This document shows positions 1 through 4,579 of a stretch of DNA of 7,215 nucleotides, piece by piece (the first letter of the stretch is position 1; every line of letters starts with the position of its first letter). Source of the stretch: Methylobacterium sp. (GTDB lineage: Bacteria; Pseudomonadota; Alphaproteobacteria; Rhizobiales; Beijerinckiaceae). A program made the translations under genes and the position numbers. The DNA is taken from positions 1-7,215 of the forward strand of contig JAJKJG010000031.1 in the NCBI GenBank assembly GCA_021154065.1, written 5' to 3'. Below the pieces are notes generated by a model. That model did not search any database. It saw only the letters and a list, made by a program, of their open reading frames with translations, and was not told the origin of the DNA.

Positions 1-368
1 CGCGCCTGGCGCCGCTCGTAATAGGGCTCGTAGGACGGCTGCGCCGGCTCGCGCGGGCCGGAGAAGAACGGAAACCCGCTCGGCTGCGACGGGTAGGCCT
101 GCCGGGTGGCCGGGCGCGGCTCGTATTGCTGCCGCGTGCCTGAGCGCGGATCGTAGTAGTACAGCCGGGACGAAGGCTGGGATGGCTGGTAGCGGTCGTA
201 TTGGGTCGAGGAGCGTTGGCGCGCGCCGTAGGAGGAGCCGTAACCCTGCGGCTGGCCGAAGCGCGGGATGCTAGGGTAGCGGTCGTCCTCAGCGAGCGAG
301 CTCGGGCCTCCTGTGGCAAACAGGACGAGGCTCGCGAACACGAGCTCGGCAGCGGAGCGCCAGCGCAT
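1..368 (-). CDS. Exported Tyr/Pro/Gln-rich protein, N-terminal fragment (runs off left edge)
   Basis: This is an open frame of 122 codons with no stop, starting at the ATG on 368-366 and truncated by the window edge. Residues 1-26 look like a signal peptide: basic start MRWR, hydrophobic core around residues 9-18, and a likely cleavage after SSLA before EDD. The mature part (residues 27-122) is low complexity, rich in Tyr, Pro, Gln, Ser and Arg, with 13 tyrosines including a YYY run near residue 70 and a GFPFF patch near residue 100. It has no catalytic motif, so the recognisable domain, if any, lies beyond the edge. The start is supported by an AAGGAAGG ribosome binding site 11 bases upstream and a promoter-like pair in the 92-base gap behind the transglycosylase gene. 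Exported SGNH hydrolases (DUF459) or L,D-transpeptidases with disordered N-terminal linkers are possible identities from context only. I do not recognise the protein itself. Confidence 0.72.
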   Translation of the reverse strand, partial: MRWRSAAELVFASLVLFATGGPSSLAEDDRYPSIPRFGQPQGYGSSYGARQRSSTQYDRYQPSQPSSRLYYYDPRSGTRQQYEPRPATRQAYPSQPSGFPFFSGPREPAQPSYEPYYERRQA

Positions 369-379
369 CCTCTCGGGTT

Positions 380-387
380 CCTTCCTT
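380..387 (-). promoter_or_regulatory. Ribosome binding site of the left-edge exported protein
   Basis: AAGGAAGG on the minus strand lies 11 bases before the ATG at 368. It is the purine-rich stretch that best supports this start. A second, weaker purine run (GAGAGG) directly abuts the ATG. Confidence 0.5.
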
Positions 388-398
388 CGGACCGGCCC

Positions 399-427
399 AA
401 TATAGGCCATTCGGCGGCTCCCGTCAG
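399..427 (-). promoter_or_regulatory. Candidate sigma-70-type promoter for the left-edge exported protein
   Basis: On the minus strand, CTGACG (422-427, 4 of 6 matches to TTGACA) is followed after exactly 17 bases by TATATT (399-404, 5 of 6 matches to TATAAT). Both lie in the gap between the transglycosylase stop at 461 and the start at 368. Transcription would begin near 392, just upstream of the ribosome binding site. In such GC-rich DNA an AT-rich hexamer in the only short intergenic gap is suggestive. No transcript data support it here. Confidence 0.4.
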
Positions 428-460
428 GGCCCCCTTCCTCTCCAGTGGTGCCGCGGTCGC

Positions 461-1738
461 TCAGCGCGAGGCGCGCAGCTCCTTCAGCACCGCCGGGTCG
501 GCGTGGCCGTCGGGGAGGAGGCCGCGGTCGAGCTGGAAGCGGCGCACCGCGTCGCGGGTCTTGAAGCCAATGCGCCCGTCGGCGTCGCCGTCGAGGAGAC
601 CGCGCTCGGAAAGCCGCTTCTGGACCTCGACCCGCTCCTTCAGGCCGAGCATCGTCTCGGCCTTCGGCCAGGCGCCCCGGATTGGCCCCCCGCCGAGGAT
701 ACGGTCGCCGAGGTGGCCGACGGCGAGGGCGTAGGAATCGGACGTGTTGTAGGCCTTGATGACGAAGAAGTTCTCGGAAAGCAGGAAGGCCGGGCCGCGG
801 GCGCCGGCGGGCAGGAAGAGCAGGCCCTCGCCGGCGCGCGGCATCTCGGCGCCGTCCATGCGCTTGACGCCGGCGGCCGTCCACGCGTCGAAGCCGCGGC
901 GGTTGACCGCGTAATCGAAGCCCTCGGGCAGGACGACCTCGAAGCCCCAGGGCAGCCCCGGCTTCCAGCCGTGCTCCTTCAGGAAATTCGCGATCGAGGC
1001 GAGGACGTCGGGGACGGAAGCCCAGATGTCGCGGCGGCCGTCTCCGTCCCCGTCGGCCGCGTAGGCGAGGAAGCTCGACGGCATGAACTGGGTCTGGCCC
1101 ATGGCGCCGGCCCAGGAGCCGAGCATCTCCGCAGGGCGGATATGGTCCTTCTCGATCATCTCCAGCGCCGCGATCAGCTCGCGCTCGAAGTAGCCGGCGC
1201 GCTGGCGGTGAAACGCGAGGGTCGCGAGCGCCCGGATGACGGAGGTCTTGCCCGTGTAGCCGCCGAAGTTGCTCTCCATGCCCCAGGCCGCGAGGACGAC
1301 CGACCGCGGCACGCCGTAGAACGCCTCGACGGCGTCGAGCGTCGCGGCCCACTGCCGGGCAAGCTCGGCGCCGCGCCGGATGCGCACGCCCGAGACCGCG
1401 CTGTCGAGATAGGCCGAGATCGGCTGCGCGAACTCGGACTGCGCCCGGCCGACCACGGCGACCTTCGGGTCCGGGGTCACGCCCTGGAAGGCGAGGTCGA
1501 AGGTCGCGCGCGATACGCCGCGCGCCTGAGCCTTGGGCCAGAGCGTCTCGAGAAACCGCAGGAACTCCGGCGACGGCGCTTCGAGCTTCGTGTCGGGCGT
1601 CTTGGCTTCGATCTTCGGCGTTGCTCGTGGCGACTGAACGGCAGGTCCCTGAGCCGCGGCGCCGGCGGCCGGCAACAGGGCCGCGCAGCACGTCCAGACC
1701 AGGAGGATACGTCGCATCGGGCCTCGCTCGAACGGCAT
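461..1738 (-). CDS. Lytic murein transglycosylase, MltB/SLT_2 family with C-terminal peptidoglycan-binding domain
   Basis: The product cleaves the glycan strands of peptidoglycan between MurNAc and GlcNAc, leaving 1,6-anhydroMurNAc ends, and should act in the periplasm. The 425 residues show a signal peptide (core ILLVWTCCAALLPAAGAAA, cleavage near AAA/QG at about residue 29), an SLT_2 (MltB-type) domain at roughly 55-350, and a PG_binding_1 domain at roughly 366-420. The motif AWGMESNFGG holds the expected catalytic Glu at residue 155. GAMGQTQFMPSSFL (211-224), followed by the acidic DGDGDGRRDIW stretch, is typical of the family. No lipobox is evident, so a soluble periplasmic form is more likely than an MltB-type lipoprotein. 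Two starts are plausible: ATG at 1738, with GGAG a few bases upstream, and ATG at 1717 (MRRILLV), which gives a more compact signal peptide. It lies 58 bases behind galE on the same strand and may be cotranscribed with it. Confidence 0.93.
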   Translation of the reverse strand: MPFERGPMRRILLVWTCCAALLPAAGAAAQGPAVQSPRATPKIEAKTPDTKLEAPSPEFLRFLETLWPKAQARGVSRATFDLAFQGVTPDPKVAVVGRAQSEFAQPISAYLDSAVSGVRIRRGAELARQWAATLDAVEAFYGVPRSVVLAAWGMESNFGGYTGKTSVIRALATLAFHRQRAGYFERELIAALEMIEKDHIRPAEMLGSWAGAMGQTQFMPSSFLAYAADGDGDGRRDIWASVPDVLASIANFLKEHGWKPGLPWGFEVVLPEGFDYAVNRRGFDAWTAAGVKRMDGAEMPRAGEGLLFLPAGARGPAFLLSENFFVIKAYNTSDSYALAVGHLGDRILGGGPIRGAWPKAETMLGLKERVEVQKRLSERGLLDGDADGRIGFKTRDAVRRFQLDRGLLPDGHADPAVLKELRASR

Positions 1739-1796
1739 GGCGCTCCGTGGCGCGTCAAAGCGACGACAATATGATTAAGGCTGCCGTTGACCACCC

Positions 1797-2786
1797 TCAG
1801 CGCTGGTTCCGAGTCTTGAGCGCCCGCTCCCAGGCGAGCGCCTGATGGACGATGCCGTCGAGGTCGTCGTGGCGCGGCCGCCAACCCAGCTCCTCGCGGA
1901 TGCGGTCGGCCTTGGCGACGATCTGTGCCGGATCGCCGGGCCGGCGCGGCGAGATGCGGACCGGGAAGTCGACGCCGGAGACCTTCTTCACGACGTCGAT
2001 GACCTCCAGCACGGAGTAGCCGCGGCCGTAGCCGCAGTTCAGGGTCAGGCTGGCGCCGCCGCGGCGGAGATGGTTGAGCGCCACGAGATGCGCGTCGACG
2101 AGGTCGCTGACCTGGATGTAGTCGCGCAGGCAGGACCCATCCGGGGTCGGGTAGTCGGTGCCGAACACCTCGATATAGGGCCGGTCGCCGAGCGCCGTCT
2201 GGGCCGCGACCTTGATCAGGTGCGTGGCGTTGGGCGTCGACTGGCCCGAGCGGCCGCGCGGGTCGGCCCCGGCGACGTTGAAATAGCGCAGCGCCACGTA
2301 GCGCAGGTCATGCGCGCGGGCGGCGTCCTGCAGCATCCACTCGGTCATCAGCTTCGAGCGGCCGTAGGGGTTGATCGGGTTGAGCGGCAGGTCCTCGGGC
2401 ACGGGTACGACGGACGGCTCGCCATAGACGGCAGCGGTCGAGGAAAAGATGAACTGCTCCACCCCACCCCTCACGGCGCTCTCGATGAGCGCGCGCGATT
2501 TCACGGTGTTGTTGAGATAGTACCCCAGCGGATCGGCGACCGAGTCCGGCACCACGATCTTGGCGGCGAAATGGGCGATCGCCTCGACCTGGTGCCGGCG
2601 CAGCGTGTCGAGCACGAGGTCCTGGTCGCCCATGTCGCCGATGACGAGCTTCGCTTCCGGCGGCAGCGCCCACTCGAAGCCGGTCGAGAGATTGTCGAGG
2701 ACGACGACCTGCTCGTCGGCGTCGAGGAGCGCCAGCACCATGTGGCTGCCGATGTAGCCGGCGCCGCCCGTGACCAGGACCGCCAT
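1797..2786 (-). CDS. galE: UDP-glucose 4-epimerase
   Basis: The product is a cytoplasmic NAD-dependent enzyme interconverting UDP-glucose and UDP-galactose (Leloir pathway), supplying galactose for lipopolysaccharide and exopolysaccharide. It is an extended short-chain dehydrogenase of 329 residues, close to the usual length of about 330-340. The NAD-binding glycine motif TGGAGYIGSH is at 6-15. The active-site SSTAAVYG is at 115-122, with Thr117 at the Ser/Thr catalytic position. The YxxxK pair is Tyr141 and Lys145 (NPYGRSK). Further GalE hallmarks are ALRYFNVAGADP (165-176), SCLRDYIQVSDLVDAH (218-233) and RRPGDPAQIVA near 281-291. The start is supported by AAGGGGAGAG ten bases upstream. It is divergent from galU, whose product UDP-glucose is its substrate, and is followed by the transglycosylase gene. 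In rhizobia such genes are often called exoB. There are no missing key residues. Confidence 0.96.
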   Translation of the reverse strand: MAVLVTGGAGYIGSHMVLALLDADEQVVVLDNLSTGFEWALPPEAKLVIGDMGDQDLVLDTLRRHQVEAIAHFAAKIVVPDSVADPLGYYLNNTVKSRALIESAVRGGVEQFIFSSTAAVYGEPSVVPVPEDLPLNPINPYGRSKLMTEWMLQDAARAHDLRYVALRYFNVAGADPRGRSGQSTPNATHLIKVAAQTALGDRPYIEVFGTDYPTPDGSCLRDYIQVSDLVDAHLVALNHLRRGGASLTLNCGYGRGYSVLEVIDVVKKVSGVDFPVRISPRRPGDPAQIVAKADRIREELGWRPRHDDLDGIVHQALAWERALKTRNQR

Positions 2787-2916
2787 GTTCTAGAGACTCT
2801 CCCCTTCACGCCTGCTTGGCCGCAAGCTAAGCGGGCGCAACCGTCCTAAACCTCAGCCGTTAACATCCGCCTCCTTCGGCGTCCGCCGCCTCCCTCATCC
2901 CGATCCCCAAAGCACG
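2787..2916. promoter_or_regulatory. Divergent galE-galU intergenic region
   Basis: These 130 bases separate the back-to-back starts of galE (minus) and galU (plus), so promoters for both must lie here or just inside the genes. The galE side carries the clear ribosome binding site AAGGGGAGAG (2797-2806 on the minus strand). The galU side has no recognisable Shine-Dalgarno sequence before the ATG at 2917, only a pyrimidine-rich leader. A GTTAAC palindrome occurs near 2859-2864. I could not identify a convincing pair of promoter hexamers on either strand. Confidence 0.45.
2797..2806 (-). promoter_or_regulatory. Ribosome binding site of galE
   Basis: AAGGGGAGAG on the minus strand lies ten bases before the ATG at 2786. 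It fixes this start, where the NAD-binding glycine motif begins at the usual position five residues in. Confidence 0.6.
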
Positions 2917-3777
2917 ATGAAGCGCATCCGCAAAGCCGTCCTCCCCGTCGCCGGTCTCGGCACTCGTTTTCTCCCCGCGACGAAGGCGGTCCCGAAGGAG
3001 ATGCTCGCCGTCGTCGACCGCCCGGTCGTGCAGCACGTCGTCGACGAGGCGCGCGAGGCCGGGATCGAGCATTTCGTTTTCGTGACCGGGCGCAACAAGG
3101 GGGTGATCGAGGACCATTTCGACATTGCCTACGAGCTCGACGCCACGCTCGCCGAGCGCGGCAAGACGAAGGAGCTGGAGGAGTTGGCGCGGCAGCTTCC
3201 TGGCGCTGGTCAGACGAGCTTCACCCGCCAGCAGGCGCCGCTCGGCCTCGGGCACGCCGTGTGGTGCGCCCGTGAGATCGTCGGCGACGAGCCTTTCGCA
3301 TTGCTGCTGCCGGACATGCTGCATCACGGGCCGTCCTGCCTCGCCCAGATGGTCAAGGCCTACGAGCGCACCGGCGGCAACATCGTCGCGGTCTATGAGG
3401 TGCCGGACAGCGAGACGCACCAATATGGCATCTGCGGCGTCGACGCCGAGATGCGCATCACGCAGATGGTCGAGAAGCCCAAGGCCGGCACGGCGCCGTC
3501 GAACCTCGCCATCTCGGGCCGCTACATCCTCCAGCCCGAGATCTTCGGCCTCCTCGAACGCCAGGAGTGCGGCGCCGGCGGCGAGATCCAGATCACCGAC
3601 GCCATGATCAAGCTTTCGGAAACTCAAGCTTTCCATGCCGCCCGCTTCGACGGCGCGATCTACGACTGCGGCTCGAAGCTCGGCTTCCTGACCGCGAACG
3701 TCGCCTACGCCTTGGACCGCGAGGACCTCGCCGGGCCCTTGCGGCGGGAGATCGAGGCGCTCTTGCGCAAGGGTTGA
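2917..3777 (+). CDS. galU: UTP-glucose-1-phosphate uridylyltransferase (UDP-glucose pyrophosphorylase)
   Basis: The product makes UDP-glucose and pyrophosphate from UTP and glucose-1-phosphate in the cytoplasm, the entry point for GalE and for many surface polysaccharides. The 286 residues are close to the usual bacterial GalU length. The nucleotide-binding signature [25 protein letters not shown] is at 6-30 and includes the conserved Lys23. LLLPDMLHH (129-137) holds the metal-associated Asp133. Also seen are VEKPK at 185-189, [10 protein letters not shown] at 221-230, and [10 protein letters not shown] (249-258) with the conserved Lys254. The start has no good Shine-Dalgarno, but the conserved N-terminus begins within five residues, so little upstream extension is likely. 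The last 73 bases, through the stop at 3775-3777, are overlapped by the oppositely directed antitoxin gene. The C-terminus (EIEALLRKG) looks complete, so the overlap has not obviously truncated the enzyme. Confidence 0.96.
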   Translation: MKRIRKAVLPVAGLGTRFLPATKAVPKEMLAVVDRPVVQHVVDEAREAGIEHFVFVTGRNKGVIEDHFDIAYELDATLAERGKTKELEELARQLPGAGQTSFTRQQAPLGLGHAVWCAREIVGDEPFALLLPDMLHHGPSCLAQMVKAYERTGGNIVAVYEVPDSETHQYGICGVDAEMRITQMVEKPKAGTAPSNLAISGRYILQPEIFGLLERQECGAGGEIQITDAMIKLSETQAFHAARFDGAIYDCGSKLGFLTANVAYALDREDLAGPLRREIEALLRKG

Positions 3778-4223
3778 TTGCGCCGCTTCGCCGCCGTGGC
3801 GACCGCAGGCGTCTTGGCGCGCGCGTCCCGCAACGCGGCGATCTCGTCGGGATGCCGCTCGAGCACCCGCAGGAAGTTGCTGACCGCGCGGCTCGCGAGG
3901 ATTTCGCCGCTCTCGTATTTCTGAAATGCGTTCGGCCCGCCGCCGATGATCTCGCCGGCCTCGCGTTGCGTGAGGCCCAGGGCCTTGCGGATGCGTCTGA
4001 TGTCGCTCGACGACAGCAGATGCTCGGCGCGGGCCTTGAGGACCCGCAAGGCGCGATCGGAGACCTCCATGTCGATCCCGCTATGGACGCCCTCATCCGA
4101 ATCCGCGCAGTACCAGCCGGGCATGGCGACGCTAACCGCCTCGCCCTTGTAGGTCAGCGTCATCGGGCGCACCCCGCGCACCATGGGCTTGCCGGTCACG
4201 GGAGAGAGGGGAGCCTCGGGCAC
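3705..4223 (-). CDS. mqsA: MqsA-type antitoxin with Xre-like helix-turn-helix domain
   Basis: The product is expected to neutralise the MqsR toxin encoded just upstream and to repress the operon. The 172 residues comprise a small N-terminal domain (1-60) aligning with the zinc-binding domain of E. coli MqsA, a helix-turn-helix domain (about 72-130), and a basic tail. [35 protein letters not shown] matches MqsA closely, with Asn98 and Lys102 at the DNA-contact positions of E. coli Asn97 and Arg101. The zinc site is degenerate: the first CxxC is Ser7/Thr10, and of the second pair only Cys39 remains (Ser42 replaces the other). The start is GTG at 4223, one base after the toxin stop, with AAGGAG seven bases upstream. 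The roughly 40-residue tail (from about 132), rich in Arg, Lys, Ala and Ser, makes it longer than the 131-residue E. coli protein. Its last 23 codons are antisense to galU. Confidence 0.85.
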   Translation of the reverse strand: MPEAPLSPVTGKPMVRGVRPMTLTYKGEAVSVAMPGWYCADSDEGVHSGIDMEVSDRALRVLKARAEHLLSSSDIRRIRKALGLTQREAGEIIGGGPNAFQKYESGEILASRAVSNFLRVLERHPDEIAALRDARAKTPAVATAAKRRNQPLRKSASISRRKGPARSSRSKA

Positions 4224-4224
4224 G

Positions 4225-4533
4225 TCACTTCTCCTTGAATGACAGGAGCCGAAACTCCGTCACGACGTCCGCAGTGAATTTGACGTACAGCAAGCCTGCG
4301 TCGGACGGCACGTGGTACACATCCTGCCAGGAGCGATGATCCTCGAAAGAGGTCATCGACTTATGGAAATGTCTCGGCTGCATGCGCTGAATCGTGTCGA
4401 TGATATCCTCTCGGCTGAAACCGAGCTTGAGGGCCGAGTTCAACGCCGTCGTCGTGGCATGGAGCCCACGGACCGTCGCGAAAGCTCTCTTGATGGCCTG
4501 AAGATCGTAGCTCGGCCGGCGCTTCTCGGTCAT
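4225..4533 (-). CDS. mqsR: MqsR-type toxin, mRNA interferase
   Basis: The product is a RelE-fold ribonuclease of the MqsR family. The E. coli member cleaves mRNA at GCU-type sites, arrests growth, and is neutralised by MqsA. The 102 residues match the 98-residue E. coli protein along their length: MTEKRRPSY against MEKRTPHT at the start, FHKSMTSFEDHRSWQDVYH (56-74) against the FYKSMTTYSDH-IWQDVYR region, and the C-terminal SFKEK. The catalytic residues of the E. coli enzyme (Lys56, Gln68, Tyr81) correspond to Lys58, Gln70 and Tyr83, all present, so the toxin looks active. It has the toxin-first order typical of mqsRA, with antitoxin translation starting one base after its stop. Bases 4321-4440 are 53% GC by hand count, clearly below the neighbours, suggesting recent acquisition. 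No good Shine-Dalgarno precedes the ATG at 4533. A palindromic operator candidate lies 7-23 bases upstream. Confidence 0.9.
   Translation of the reverse strand: MTEKRRPSYDLQAIKRAFATVRGLHATTTALNSALKLGFSREDIIDTIQRMQPRHFHKSMTSFEDHRSWQDVYHVPSDAGLLYVKFTADVVTEFRLLSFKEK
4231..4236 (-). promoter_or_regulatory. Strong ribosome binding site of the antitoxin, inside the toxin's last codons
   Basis: AAGGAG on the minus strand is formed by the Lys-Glu codons of the toxin's final Lys-Glu-Lys and sits seven bases before the GTG at 4223. It decides the antitoxin start and makes translational coupling from toxin to antitoxin likely. Confidence 0.7.
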
Positions 4534-4539
4534 GCGTCG

Positions 4540-4556
4540 TACACCATTATGGTGTA
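4540..4556. promoter_or_regulatory. Palindromic operator candidate of the mqsRA operon
   Basis: TACACCATTATGGTGTA is a perfect inverted repeat with 8-base arms around one central base, placed 7-23 bases upstream of the toxin start. MqsA proteins autoregulate by binding palindromes at the mqsRA promoter, so this is the natural operator. Its sequence differs from the AACCT/AGGTT-type site of E. coli. On the minus strand TTGAAA (4557-4562) precedes it. If TTGAAA is the -35 element, a 17-base spacer containing the palindrome leads to TACGAC (4534-4539) as a poor -10. Alternatively CATAAT inside the palindrome could be the -10. Function is inferred from position and symmetry. Confidence 0.6.
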
Positions 4557-4579
4557 GTTTTCAAGGAAGCCCCACGCCG

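Noticed and set aside
503..1774. Long open frame (423 codons) on the plus strand opposite the transglycosylase gene, and a similar long frame at 1845-2849 opposite galE.
   Set aside because: The proteins are rich in Arg, Ala, Gly and Asp with no recognisable motif. They are the usual antisense shadows of GC-rich genes whose true frames carry full family signatures.
3778..3800. Possible terminator shared by galU and the antitoxin gene.
   Set aside because: Only a very short CGCC/GGCG stem can form just after the galU stop, with no T-run. The antitoxin coding sequence runs through it.
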